From the NCBI GenBank assembly GCA_977006965.1, contig OZ345353.1:310001-374000 (forward strand): DNA of 64,000 nt. Direction: 5' to 3'. This DNA comes from Phymatolithon calcareum (lineage: Eukaryota; Rhodophyta; Florideophyceae; Hapalidiales). Shown here piece after piece: positions 45,012-56,977 of the stretch. The number at the start of each line of letters is the position of its first letter. Position 1 is the stretch's first letter. A program made the position numbers and the translations under genes. The notes beneath the pieces are model-generated. The model was given only the letters and a program-made list of their open reading frames with translations, was not told the origin of the DNA and ran no database searches.

Positions 45012-46170
45012 GAGGTCACCCGTACTTTGCAGCTTATGACAACGTCCCTAGGGACATCCTCATCGAAAGACTCATGAGCACACTGCCACCCCACATAACG
45101 AGGATGGTATAGAATCTGCTAAAGCAGTCGCGGATCACGACGACAGGAGGCGAAACGAAAATTTGATATATAACTGACCGAAGGGTTCCGCAAGGGTCCC
45201 CGCCCAGTCCTTGTCTATACAATGTATTCATGGATACGTTTGCTGAAGCCACCGACAAACTAACAGGAACCATGTCCGAGCAGCCTGCGCAGCTATTTTC
45301 GGATGGCGTTCTCCTTCAAGCCAAGACCCCCAAAGGAATACAAAAACTCTTGAACACAGGCTCGAAACGGGCAGAGAAGAGCTGCATGAGGTGGAACACA
45401 AAAACAGGCAAGAGTGAGGTTCTCAAGTATAAAGGATTTCCAAAGCACAAGTTTTTGCTTGCCGGAAAGGAGCTGCACCACGCATGGAGACTTTCGTACC
45501 TCACTGTAACTGTGAACCACAAGGGAGTCACGGACGACGCTGCAATGTTAAGAGTTCGGAAAGAAGTTGGATACATCCATAAACTAGGACAAATTAGCGT
45601 AAACGTTAGCGGACTCCATCTAGCCACGAGTATCAGGATTTTCAAGTCGTTCATTCTCCCCAAGTGGGAGAATGCCATCCACCTGACCCCGAAGAGCAAG
45701 CTATTACAAGCTTCGATCGAAGCAGCAGAAGGTGTTTTCTACAAGTACGTATTTGGAAAATATGTCGAAGATCGAGGAGAGAGGATGCGCGTGCTGTGGC
45801 GACTCACCAGCCCGGGGATGGGGAGAGCACACGAGATTAGTCAAACAGAAAAATACCTAGAAAAGGCAAAATAATATGGAGGATGAGACAAGGATTGGGC
45901 AGACGTCTCAAAGGATATCGGGTATCTCAAAGGAGCGTTAAAACAAGCGGAAGATGGCAGGGTATCGAAGAAGCGCAGAGTAGAGAGGAAATCGTTAAGG
46001 CTGAAAGGAGGAGAAAGAAGGACAGATATTAATAATCCCCGTAGACAAGCCGAACGAGCTACAAGGAGTGCCACATATAAGAGACAGAAAGACGCGCCTG
46101 TGGTGCCTACGAGTGATATTGAACAGAGCTCCACTGTGGAGAATATCAACTTTGGTGACATACTTTACAT
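45012..46170 (+). mobile_element. LINE internal fragment
   Basis: A reverse-transcriptase fragment related to the long LINE at 52,634-56,965. It begins at the AAYDNVPRDIL block, crosses stops near 45,110 and 45,170, and is open from 45,230 to 45,874. Recognisable parts are RVPQGSPPSPCLYN, MRWNTKTGKSEVL and the AIHLTP segment. The catalytic FADD position reads FSDG. Both ends are truncated, and no target duplication is seen. Sequence to about 46,170 keeps the Lys/Arg-rich character of the LINE C-terminal region but is broken. Confidence 0.75.
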
Positions 46171-46200
46171 AAGTTTTGTAGACACTTTGGGATCTTCCAA

Positions 46201-46824
46201 AGGCGTACTGAACCGCCGGTTGCCTGTGTTCAAGTGTGGAAATTGAAGTATTGCAGGGAGTTCTCTTGTCTTGTCGTACGGAATTTTCCTCTTTTACTTT
46301 GATGAACTGCAGTATTGTGAGAGAACATCACACGAAATACATCCTGATGTATGGCCACATGAAAAGCATTCAACTTGGTCTGCTTGCCTGTTTAATTGCA
46401 CAGCCCAAGTGGAATCGTGCCGATACCTGTGAACCATGTTGTGCTTTCAGCAATTGCAGCAGGGTTTATTAGTAAGGATAAGAGGACACAGGCTGTGGGG
46501 GTGGGCTCAAGAACAATTTTTTTGTTTTAGCTGAAGACGACCTTGTCTGTGATGTAGATAGCTACCTTGAGGCGTCCAGGAGCAAGGTTTTCGTGTGAGA
46601 GTTTTTGTATCCGCGGAGCCTGGGGCTTAGACAAAATGTTGAGCTGAGGGCTGGACGCAAGTATAGCGATGAGTTGATAGAAGAGATACCTGCTGTCAAC
46701 TGAAGCTTCTCACTCCGAACGTAGACCGTCGCTTGTATTAACAGAAAAAATGCTCCAGATGCGCTGAGGGAAGCTTAATGGAAAGCTAAGCCTCGCCATC
46801 ACTCCTGGTTCCTTTCAAATGCAT
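46201..46824. other. No gene recognised
   Basis: Short frames only. It flanks the left LTR of the minus-strand retrotransposon. Confidence 0.4.
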
Positions 46825-47178
46825 TGTAAACGTTGACTGTCACAGCAGAGAACCCTGTTCTCCGAGAAACAAGTAGCTATCGCTGACTCTGTCGCAAGGC
46901 ACAGTGCTCGCCAAAAGCGTACCACTCTGTGCGGAAGAGTCATCCTTTTTTCTCTTTACTTGCATGAGATCAGTCTACTTATACTCCCGGACCGAACTCC
47001 TCGTGATGTGCCAGCTCCTCACCTGAGCCGCAAATATGTACATGATAAACCACATCTACACCCACGAGTGTGCTCATCTCAATGGTCAAAATCAAATTGT
47101 GGACTGATATACCACCTGAGTCTTCGGCATATCCTTTCTTAGGCGATCTAGAGTTCCTATCGGGGCAAACCATACTCA
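46825..47178 (-). repeat. 3' LTR of the minus-strand copia element (intact, empty LINE site)
   Basis: A 354-bp LTR. On the minus strand it begins TGAGTATGG and ends GTTTACA. The LINE target sequence CCTCACCTGAGC is present once, uninterrupted, at 47,017-47,028. Confidence 0.88.
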
Positions 47179-47303
47179 AAAACAACACTTTCCTCTTCAT
47201 GTGCAATTCCAGCCCAAATTCAAATTGCGCATGAATCATACGTCCCTCATCGCACGACCACTCCGTCTCCTCATTCCTCTTCTTTCGGGCATCCTTACCC
47301 ACG

Positions 47304-50300
47304 CTAGTCATCAACGTCGACCAGAAGCCGCCCTTCTGTAAGCATACGCTCAAGTGGAACACCCGTTTCGCCGGTCAGCGGCTTCGTCAGCGCGTCCACC
47401 GGAATTTCGACGCCGCGCACCCACGACACCCTTGCGATATCGTCGTGCTCGTAATGCAGTCTCAAGCGATGTACTTGTGCAACCATTGCGAGGTCACGTG
47501 GCTGCGATTGCGTGGCAAGTGATCGATGCAGTCCGCGGCTATCAACGACAAGGAAAATAGACAACCTCGCTCCTCTCGCGTACTCGTACGCGTCCGCTAC
47601 ACCCCGTACTCACCCGAGCCCAGATACCGCGGCAATCGTTTCTGTGGATGCTGGTGAAGTGGATACACGACGTTGCTTGCGCGACAGCCATGCAAGAGCG
47701 TGAAATATTGCGCCAACTTTCAAGCCAACAGCAACACCGACAATGCAGACCTCCTGTGAGACGGTTTTTTTGCTTGTGTCCTTGCAGATATTCGTAGTCG
47801 ATGAAGGTTCCTATATGCGCATCTGCTCTTTCTGCTACCTCGGACGCAGTACAGGATGAGAGGGAGTTTACCGGCGGTGTCGCGTACGACGGAATTGATG
47901 CTTTTTATTTCCGCGACGATCATGCCAGGGATACGTTGCTGCATGCAACTGGCAGCAAATACGGCAAATGGGGATACAGCATCGCCGAGATAAGCCGGCT
48001 TTCCGTCTGCCGTGCGAACTGCGCGCTCTTCCAGCATCGTCACTGGTACTTTAATTTGTTTGTGCCTACCGGGCGCAATATACACGGGATCTATATCCTT
48101 GACGTAGGCAGTCATTCCAAGTGACACTGAGGTTGGAATCTGCGTCACTTCCGTCGAATTTAAAGTCAATATTTCTAGAGTCTGCGTCCATTTCCCAACT
48201 TCAAATGATTGCGAAATGGCATCACGCGCGCAGTCAAACCACTTCTGATTCCGCGGCGCGACGAGCATGTCATCAACTTATTTCGCAATGGTTGTCTCAA
48301 GTTCGTTTTCTTTGCGCTTGAATAGTTGGCGCATGTCAACTACCACGCGTAAGCCAAAGAGGATTGTCAGTACTTGATCCAATGCGCGCTGTCACTTTCT
48401 CCCCTCTGAGACCAGGCCATTCAATAACCATACTGATCACGTGCACCGACATACCTGGTTGGCTGTACGAATATCAAGCGGTTGGAATCTCCGCTTTGAG
48501 TATATGCTCTGCGTATGTCGCACTTTCTAAGGATGAATCCGTGCTCTGCGGCAATACTATACGCCAAGCAGAAACCTTCCTGATATACAGACGCTGCATC
48601 CATGCGCAATAAGTCTCGTTCTGCATCTTTGTTGCCGTGCACGCACAACCTCGCCTTCAAAACGTACGTGTGTAGTCCATTGCATTCTCTATCGACCTTC
48701 ATTTTGTAGACAAAATGGGAGTCGATGATGTTGGAATTCAGTGGCAATTTGTTGGCCGGCACATTGAGTACGTTCGGTATCCAATTGTTTGAGATCTCTT
48801 CTTTCTCGGCTTGTATGAACAATCGTGCCTAATCCAAGGAGCCTTGCATCCGTAAAATTGCTGATTGAAGAACTTATCGTATTTCATGCTCAATAGTCCA
48901 TGCTCTGCTCTAGAGCGACTCAATAGGTATACATTTGCCGCCGTCATTGTGCCAATGCATATTTTTGGTTTCTTTTGGACACGACCCGAGCGCCGAAGTC
49001 GAGGTTCTTCTTCAGTCGCTGGTAGCTGTCCAGGACTGAGTCGCCCAACTTGTGCGGGGCGCGGTACAATGTTCGATTCATTTCTTCTTTCGATTTGCGT
49101 TTCCGAAATCACGGCTTCGGTTTCCACCTGCGGATTATCTCTCTCCGTTTGGACTGGAATTTTCATCCGCTCTGTACTATTGTCATCATCGGTACTCGAA
49201 CTGTCTTCTGATGTTTCTTTTCTGCTTTCATTGCGAGGATGGCTTGAAAGAGTACCTCGTCTTGTGGCAATCACTCCATGCTCTGTGCGAACAGCAGATG
49301 ATGCAATGGCGTTATATGGCTATTTTCGCACGTCCTCCGGTGCAATGATCCCACGATTATTGAACCGTCATTGCGGACAACTAACACTGTACTCTCTTGC
49401 CCTTTCCCTCGCGGAGGTTTTCTCCCCGGAACCAAAACCAATACCAACTCGCCAACCGTAATTCGTTTCGAGAGCGAGCAAGAGGCCGAGCCCTGAGGAT
49501 TTTCGCTAGCAGCCTCCTTGCAGTCATGGCCTTATATGCTACGTGATATTAGACAACTATTGGCCAGTACCGTCCACGGATGGCGTATATCCTTGTAAGA
49601 GCTCAAATGCGGAAGCGAATCGGATGCCATACGTGATGTTGCTGATGACGCACGCCGCGAAAAGATGGTTCCGAAAATGTCTCATCTTGAAAACTTCATC
49701 GATGTCGAGCTTTTCCAGGACGTCCTTCAACACCCCGTTCTTCCGATAGACTACGCCGGCTTTGATAAGGTGCCGTGCCGGCAGCGGAAAACATTCAGTG
49801 TCATGCTGACGACTCCATGCGAACAATGGGCCTTATCAAACAACTTGTCGCCTAATATTTTCCATGACGCAAATTCCAAATGGAATCTATCTTCTGCAAT
49901 TCGTGCGGAAGCTCACGAGTAGCGGTGATGCTTTCATAATTGTAGCCGGTTGCGGCGTCTACGATATGCAGAACTGGTTTGCCTCCCCAATACATGATAT
50001 CGAAATAGACGCGGCGGTTAAATTCCATATATAGCTTTGACACACTGAACTTCTGGTTAGGCTCTGGGTCTCCAGGACGAACGCAAACACCGCAACATTT
50101 TACTGTGGCATCAATCTCTGGCGCCATCCACGGCTTCCATCGACCTGCCATGGAGGTGAGTACGGACGTGCACCTTCTTCATCATCGCCCGAGTTTCGTC
50201 CTGACTGAATTCTCGATTCAATCCGGACGTCCTCGAATCCGCGACGCTGAATCAGACCTGCTTACTGGAAAGCAAAATCCGCGCGTCTCCATCTTCACTG

Positions 50301-51908
50301 CTGACAGGTTTGTTGAATCGTACGCTTCTTCCTCCAGCGTCAAGGGAAATCAATTGTTTTCCACGCGCCTCGATGACATCGAACTCCTGTAGTACATGCT
50401 TTCCTAACATGAAGGGCACATTACCTTGGACCACCATCGCTGTGATTGGGAGACATTCTCTCATATCGACGGATAGCGGCAACATGCAGCGGCCTGTGAT
50501 TTTCTGAGGATCGGAACTATTCTTTCTGTTCCGAACGCGTGCTTTTTTGCGTAAAAGATCTTTCACGGTTGCAACCGCGGCTTCATACCCAAGTCTGTGC
50601 ACATAGTGACATGGTTTTCTTCACCGATTACGGTCCCAGTCGCACCGCTGTGAACAATCATTGCGCATGACTACGACGGAATAACTCGTGCAGCCGACGT
50701 GAGGATTGTTTCCGAAGTATAGAGCGTGTCCATGACGTCGACACTAGATACCTTCTTGCTTCTGATCGGCTTATTTTCGCCGTCGCTGTAGTCAGCGAAC
50801 TCGATATCGTTCTTCGAATTTCCGCTTTGATTATTCTTCGATCGCGTTGGTGCTCGACCAGGTACGGCTTTCTTTTGTGCTGCTTCTGCTTACGTCTTGT
50901 GGCGTCCAACGCCACTATCATACAGCTTGCATTTACAGCAAGCCATTACAGATAGCATTACAGTCATTACAGTACCATAGGTTTCGATGCGTACTTACAC
51001 CATGAAAGATCAGCAAGGGCAAACCCTAGAACCGCTCGTCGGCCTTGGCTTTCCGCCAGGGAACAACCCGACCAAACCCAGTGTGCCAACTTGTACGTTT
51101 CAAACCCCACACGTCTAGTCTCGAGCTCCTTCTTCCAGCTCTCGACATGGTACACGTAGTAATTTCCTTCGCAAATACAACAAGCCATCTTCTCTCCCTC
51201 TGCGATTGACATTTTGTTGACCAGCCAAACATTTGTATGGCATTTCCCATCGACTTTATTGACTGCAACCCGGACCGCTTCGTGTTCGTCTTCGCCGCAG
51301 ACTCTCCGTGGTCCAGCCTATGCAGTCCGATTCGTACCGACTCCTCGTTATCTGATTGCTGACCTTGGCGTTCAGATGGCATTCCAGTCGGACGAATGGA
51401 GACCATCTGGTTCGTAAGCGGCTCGCAATTTTCGATTGTTCGCTCTGATACGCGCGCGCTCATCATCAATATGTATGCGTTCTTGCTCTGGCTGTTGATT
51501 TTGAAGAACTGCTTCAAAAGCTACTGCTGCTGCCTCCATCGCCACACTCGCTGCAGTATCTCGCATCTTGATGTGATGCAGATTAAGTTGCAGGCCGGCA
51601 ACCAACTCTGGTATGTCAGGAACTCTTTCGGTCCAGCGGCATATATACCGGCTCCTGACCCATCTTGTCCTGTACCAGATGCCGTAGCGCTCAAGTGTAC
51701 TCCTATCTCTGCCGTCACTCCAACACTCGGGCCTCTGTTGAATTGGCTCAATTCCTGCGCGGCTGAATGTGGACCAATGCGCTGAGCGCGCGAAAGAGAT
51801 GAAACGGATAGAGGAACTTCTCTGTTGACAACCTGCTTCTGGTATGCCATGGAGTTTTGCAGTACCACATTGAACTCTTTGCCGTCGAAGTGAGCATTTA
51901 GAACGCAT
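47304..51908 (-). pseudogene. gag-pol of the minus-strand copia element, decayed
   Basis: Several minus-strand pieces in shifting frames. Gag-like material is at 51,026-51,908. A protease-like segment with FMLGKHVLQEFDV lies within 50,252-50,602. The integrase zinc-finger end (CCGVC) and core (VYFDIMYWG, HIVDAATGYNYES) lie at 49,852-50,151, and an integrase continuation at 49,557-49,826. A linker leads to the reverse-transcriptase N-terminal part (SHFVYKMKVDREC, LKARLCVHGN) at 48,421-48,822. The polymerase motif is VDDMLVA, with the Tyr codon replaced by TAA at 48,278-48,280. RNase H, with VVDSRGLH and ending in DALTKPL, lies at 47,304-47,564. The frames are interrupted many times, so the element cannot encode a working polyprotein. 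Confidence 0.82.
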
Positions 51909-52417
51909 ACCAGACAGAGTAATTCTTTAACTCCAGGTGAATTGGCCGCTTTGCCGTGCGAGTATGCGTACTGCGTGCAGAACGAACTTTACTCGCTCCA
52001 GTAATCGTCAAAAGTTTGTCTCTTACAGTGAGATATTAACATGAGTTCTTTCTACGCCTTGGCCTTGTCCAAGAACGCCGTCTCCTTTCAATCAGATCAA
52101 TGGTGTGGAGAACGTGATCAACAATGTGCGAAAACTTTTCTCGCGTCATACCCGCGTGAACAATGCCAGAGATATGACCGAGACTTTGTCCAATACTTCC
52201 ATGAATATTAGAAACACGAGTAAAGACTGCTGCCTGAGAGTCAGTCTGAGCGAAGAATTAGGATCCGCCAAGTCCTGAAACCTTATCCATTCCAAAAGCC
52301 TCCTGCGGTAAACACAGGCATCAGCACAGTCATCAAATACTGGAACCTCGACTGGCTTCGACGGCTTTGCACTTGAAGTCGGCCAGAAACGTCCACTCCT
52401 GGGGGACCTTGAAGTTC

Positions 52418-52430
52418 CTGGGCCCATAAC
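52418..52430 (-). other. Primer-binding site matching the initiator tRNA-Met anticodon arm
   Basis: Directly inside the 5' LTR the minus strand reads GTTATGGGCCCAG. This is complementary to the eukaryotic initiator tRNA-Met anticodon stem-loop (CTGGGCCCATAAC), not to a tRNA 3' end. The same sequence sits at 58,275-58,287 behind the other LTR. Confidence 0.8.
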
Positions 52431-52633
52431 TGTAAACGTTGGGTGTCGCAGAGGAGAACCCTGTTCTCCGAGAAACAAGTAGCTATCACTGACTCTGTCG
52501 CAAGGCACCGTGCTCGCCAAAATCGTACCACTGAGTGCGGAAGTGTCATCACTTTTTCTCTTACTTGCATAAGACCAGTCTACTTATACTCCCCGACCGA
52601 ACTCCTCGTGATGTGCCAGCTCCTCACCTGAGC
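52431..52633 (-). repeat. 5' LTR of the minus-strand copia element, part 1
   Basis: Aligns with 46,825-47,028 and stops exactly at the LINE insertion point. The remaining part is at 56,978-57,131. Its last 12 bases, CCTCACCTGAGC (52,622-52,633), are one copy of the LINE target duplication. Confidence 0.88.
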
Positions 52634-52634
52634 A

Positions 52635-53852
52635 ACCCTCGGACGAGCCGATTCTGAAGACGAACCCCGACAGATAGCCGCCCCCGACGTCAATGAGCAT
52701 AGCCCCAACGGAAAACACCGAGTATCGCAACGGAAACCACGAGGACATTCGCCGACGGAGATATCCTCAGCCCCACCGGTGACGGAAAAGACCACGAAGG
52801 GCTCTACTAGCGAGCCAGGTGAGACACTGGAGCCCCAAAAGTCAACAGTGTCGAGCGACCGGCACCCCAAGACCGCCTCAGGCGACATCGCTGAAGTAAC
52901 AATTCTGAAAAAAGGACCTGAATTTCCTCGAACTTACGCCGAGATTGCCGCCGCGTACACCCCGAATCACAGAATGTTCCCCGCGAGGGAACAAGGAAAA
53001 ATCGCTGATCTTCGAACCGTAATCAAGAAAACCATGGCCCCGAGACATAGCGTGCCGCAAGTTGTTCCTCTGTATTTCCGTGGATTTCTACGCAACGATG
53101 AACATCCGAACCAGCTTAAAGAACTGTACGATGAACTGGTGAAAGTTCTACCCAGACGGGCCGTCCTTGGACTGTCGTTCGTCGGTGGAGCAGTCCTAGA
53201 AGTCCTCACTGACAAGCCTCTAATTGCGCGGACGGTGGCCACACTACGAGCCGCACACCTGAGATATGACCCTAAGTACAGCATCTGGAGTGCTAACGTG
53301 GCGAGACGCCAAGACATGTCGAAACGGGAGCACACAGATCGGAACCTTCGCGCCATCCGATCAAGAATGAGGAAGTGCGCAGCCGGTACCGCCGATTTCC
53401 ACACCAGGAGATGGTATCGAGAAAACGCCAATCTTGCAGACGAGGCCCTAAAAATGGCGGGGGAAGAGTCAGAATACACCGCAAAACAGATTGAACTGGA
53501 AGAGCGTAAAGAACGAAGCAAAGCACGAGCTGCGGCGACTGGAGCACAAGAATCGGGACAAGAAAAATCCCGAAAATCGCGACACGCGAAGTACAACGGC
53601 GAAAACGGAGGAGATGCAGTCCACAGTGAGAACTCTAGCGAAGACCAGTACGACCCATTCAGCACTGAAGATCCAGAGGGACCCACCAACGAGAAGAGAT
53701 CACCCGCACACGGACACCAGCCCCAGCGATGTCACCCGGAGTCTGGACTGGATCTGTCAAGCGGGCCACAAAGAAAAGCCATACCCTCCAGCAACATCAA
53801 GCACAACCCGACGGCATCGCAAAGCTCCCCGTCCTCATGCGTTACACAATGA
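52635..53852 (+). CDS. LINE ORF1 protein (5'-truncated)
   Basis: The frame is open from the LINE 5' junction to TGA at 53,850-53,852. The first in-frame ATG is only near 52,974, so the original start is lost. The protein is hydrophilic. It has a short folded-looking segment (PQVVPLYFRGFLRNDEHPNQ, then LPRRAVLGLSFVGGAVLEVL) that could be a nucleic-acid-binding domain, and then long basic helices rich in Arg, Lys and Glu. No zinc knuckle is present. In LINEs this protein binds the element RNA and forms the particle; here that role is inferred from its position ahead of ORF2. Confidence 0.7.
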   Translation, partial: TLGRADSEDEPRQIAAPDVNEHSPNGKHRVSQRKPRGHSPTEISSAPPVTEKTTKGSTSEPGETLEPQKSTVSSDRHPKTASGDIAEVTILKKGPEFPRTYAEIAAAYTPNHRMFPAREQGKIADLRTVIKKTMAPRHSVPQVVPLYFRGFLRNDEHPNQLKELYDELVKVLPRRAVLGLSFVGGAVLEVLTDKPLIARTVATLRAAHLRYDPKYSIWSANVARRQDMSKREHTDRNLRAIRSRMRKCAAGTADFHTRRWYRENANLADEALKMAGEESEYTAKQIELEERKERSKARAAATGAQESGQEKSRKSRHAKYNGENGGDAVHSENSSEDQYDPFSTEDPEGPTNEKRSPAHGHQPQRCHPESGLDLSSGPQRKAIPSSNIKHNPTASQSSPSSCVTQ

Positions 53853-56800
53853 ACTTGAATCCTTCCATCAAGATCTGCACATTTAACGTTGGCGGCTCTC
53901 TGGAAATGCCGCGTATGGTCGAGGAGCTCTTCAAAGACAGCGGAGTGGATATTCTCGGGCTTACGGAGACATGGCAAAAGGAGGACCAATCGCTGAGGGT
54001 ACCCTACAACCAGGTATCCACGACAAGGCCATGCCCACCACGTGCTAAGCCTAGGGGTGGGGTCGCCCTCCTAACGCGCAAAGGATTCCCCTTCAAAATT
54101 AACGTTAAGTTTCGTCACGCGACGGATCACGCCCAGCTCCTCGTGACGATGGTGGCGGGAATAAACGTCGCCGTGGCGTACCTATCCCCGAATACCTCGA
54201 GACAAGAGACTACGGAGTACCTGGACCTCGTCCAAACACACTGCAGAGGAAAGTCGGTGCTCATGGGAGACCTCAATGCCCGTCACAAACACTGGGACAC
54301 GAAATCCAAGATGAGAGGAAGACACCTTGTACAATGGGCTGCAAACTCGAATTGGCGCATTCACACAGCACCAGGTGCTACGTACAGATCAACGAGAGGA
54401 AACAGCAACATCGACTTGTTTGCCACCAAATCGCTTGACACGACAAGGGTGAAATCCCCCAACGGGATTTGGGATGGAATACGCAATGGACACCTCCCTG
54501 TCGCTATGGACGTGTACCATAGGAAACCGGCCCCAGCTAAGGTGGAATCGTTCATCTCAGCGACAGTGAGAAAGAGCGAGGAGAGAGCAGAAAGCGCGGC
54601 CAAAGCGATGGAAAAATGGGGGCCCAGCATGTTACGGGAACTACGATGCTGCCGTCACAAGAAGGGGTTGGACAAATGGTACGAGAAATTCCAGCGGCTC
54701 GTAACCAAACCATGGACAAACAAGCACCGCCGACCGCCATGCTTTAAACCATTCTGGACGCGAAATCTGGACCGAATGGCAAAAGAGAGAACCTGCCTGT
54801 ACCGGAAAGCAAAGAAAACAATGAGAACGGAGGACTGGAAAACATACAAGAAGTGCCGAAACGAAATGCGCGCCGCAATACGAAAGGCGAAAACTGGGCA
54901 GTATATCAAATACATCGATGATGTTGAAGATCAGTCGCCCCGCAAAGCCATGGAGACGCTGAGCAAAATCTTAAGATGTAAGCGGAAACGAAGAGGGATT
55001 AATCGAGCGCTGGGGGCTCCCGTGCGCCCCCACATGTTCACAGCCCATATTGCCAACGTATGCAAAGCAGAGAAAGCCTGGAACCCTACCCTAAGGCATT
55101 TCACACTGTCAAAGACACTTCGGGAACGAATCAAAAGTGCAGTCCGGCGAGCACCACGAGGAAAAGCACTTGGGCCTGACAGGATCGGAGTTGAAATGCT
55201 CCAAGCAAATCCGGAAATGAGCGGGAAACTGATTGTGCCCTTTGGGAGATGTGCGGCAAGCTGAAATGCATCCCGACGGCTTGGCGAAGAGCGACGCTGA
55301 TTCCGATTTACAAGAAAGGAGTGACACATGAAGCTGGGAACTACAGAACGATATCGCTGCTAAGCCAAGTGCGGAAAATAATTGACGCTGCCATGGACTC
55401 GGCGATACGCAACCAGTACAAGTTTCACCACTTCCAATTAGGATTTCAAAGAAACAAGGGGACAGAGCTCGCGATACTAAGGTCCACGAGCACAATGAAG
55501 AAGGGACACCGCTTTGTAGCCGTTCTCGATCTCTCCGCGGCTTACGATCGGGTTCCTAGGGACATACTCCAGAAGCGTGTGGACAAATGCCTACCAGCAG
55601 ACTTAGCGGAGATGGTCAGATACCTGCTCAAACCATCCTGGATTACAACGGCCGGAGACGAGGAAAAGAAGTGGCTCCTTATTGACCGCGGAGTCCCCCA
55701 AGGATCGCCCCTGAGCCCCTGCTTGTACAACTTGTTCATGGACACATTCGCGTTAGCTATGGAAAAAGCACCTCGACATATGTCGAAGCACCCCGCGATA
55801 CTTTTCGCGGACAACGTGCAGCTCCAAGCCGCCAATTCCGATGGCATGCAATGGCTTTTGGATACGGCGACGAGTTGGGCCACAGAAAATGGAATGACAT
55901 GGAACACTAAGAAAGGAAAAAGCGAAGTGCTTATCTATCCTGGATTATTCAAGCGCAAGTTCCGGCTCTCAGGCCAGGAGCTCCACGAAACCCGCCTACT
56001 GGAATACCTGGGAACCACGATCGACAACACGGGAGTAACCCACCACGCAACACTAAAGCGCATCAACGCGGCGAAGGGAATCATCATGGGACTGAAAGAC
56101 CTGGGAGTCCAAGCGCAAGGACTAGCTACTACCAAGAACATAGCAATGTACAAGGCTCTTGTGGAATGCAGATGGGAGTACGCGATACACCTCACACCAT
56201 GGACAAACTCAGTCGAAGCGCAGATCAACCAAGCGGAGGGTCTGTTCTACTCTGTTGCCTTCGGTAACTACGCGAAACGATTGCACGCCCGAATGCGAGC
56301 CCTCTGCAGAATTACTCCACCAAAGATAAGAAGAGCGCAACTCGGAGAGCACTTCGCACAGAGGCTTATACGAGGGAAGGACGAAATCGAGAAGGAAGCA
56401 AATTACGCAGGAAAAGAAGGGGACATACAGCAAGCAGAGAGGGATATCCGCTATCTGCAAGAGCATGAGCTCTTAAGAGGCAGTACCGAGCGAGCCGTAC
56501 GAGGGCTGGTGACCCACAAACACGAGAGCCACCGCCGACGACAGGAATGGATGGAAAAGGAAGAAGAAAAAGAGAGAAAAATTACTGTCGATACTAAGGA
56601 GAAAGCAAGCCCGGTACTCTAAATTCGATCCAGGAAACACCGACTCCTAGCAGTTAAGTGGTTCTTTGGCCGCTTCCCACCACGAAGAGCAGAGTCGTAC
56701 ATTGAACATTTCAACGAGGTCGCGGAAGAGAATCTGAAAACTCTACAACGAAATTTGACAAGTCCAAGAGCAGAAGAATCCTGGGAAAAGGGAACGAAAA

Positions 56801-56859
56801 CGGCGATTGACAAACTTTTAGCCTTGGAAATCCATATGTTAGAAGAAATGATAGTGTAA
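53849..56859 (+). pseudogene. LINE ORF2: endonuclease plus reverse transcriptase, broken
   Basis: Starts at ATG 53,849, overlapping the ORF1 stop as ATGA. The endonuclease (about residues 1-230) has ILGLTETW with the catalytic Glu, GDLNARHKHW, a NIDLFATK segment and NGHLPVAMD with the catalytic His. A one-base frame change near 55,240 leads into the reverse transcriptase, with LDLSAAYDRVP, GVPQGSPLSPCLYN and FADN in place of FADD (55,804-55,815). The thumb-side segment AIHLTPWTN follows. A TAA at 56,620-56,622 interrupts the C-terminus, which continues in the same frame (RLLAVKWFFGRFPP) to 56,859. The enzyme nicks target DNA and copies element RNA from the nick. This copy cannot. Confidence 0.9.
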
Positions 56860-56977
56860 TGTGATCTGATTGGGTAATGAGATGGCAGTATGAACGGGAA
56901 GCTACTCTGGTGTTGGTGAATACCGGCGTTGAGGGCTTCTAAAATAAAAACCTACAATTTCCCCCCCTCACCTGAGC

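Larger units (their letters stand above)
52634..56965 (+). mobile_element. LINE (non-LTR retrotransposon), nearly full length
   Basis: A 4.33-kb element with ORF1, an ORF2 containing an apurinic-type endonuclease and reverse transcriptase, and a 3' UTR ending in TAAAATAAAAACCTACAATT plus a C-tract. It is flanked by the 12-bp direct repeat CCTCACCTGAGC (52,622-52,633 and 56,966-56,977). The uninterrupted target is present in the other LTR of the host retrotransposon at 47,017-47,028, which proves the limits. ORF1 is open to the very first bases with no ATG, so the copy is slightly 5'-truncated. It is inactive: there is a frameshift near 55,240, a stop at 56,620-56,622 and an altered catalytic motif. 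Confidence 0.95.

Noticed and set aside
52967-53689. 240-codon minus-strand frame
   Set aside because: Antisense shadow of LINE ORF1, rich in Ser, Arg and Leu, with no motif.
55225-55264. Programmed -1 frameshift between LINE endonuclease and reverse transcriptase
   Set aside because: CCCTTTG is present, but not in the codon register needed for a slippery heptamer; a simple one-base indel is more likely.
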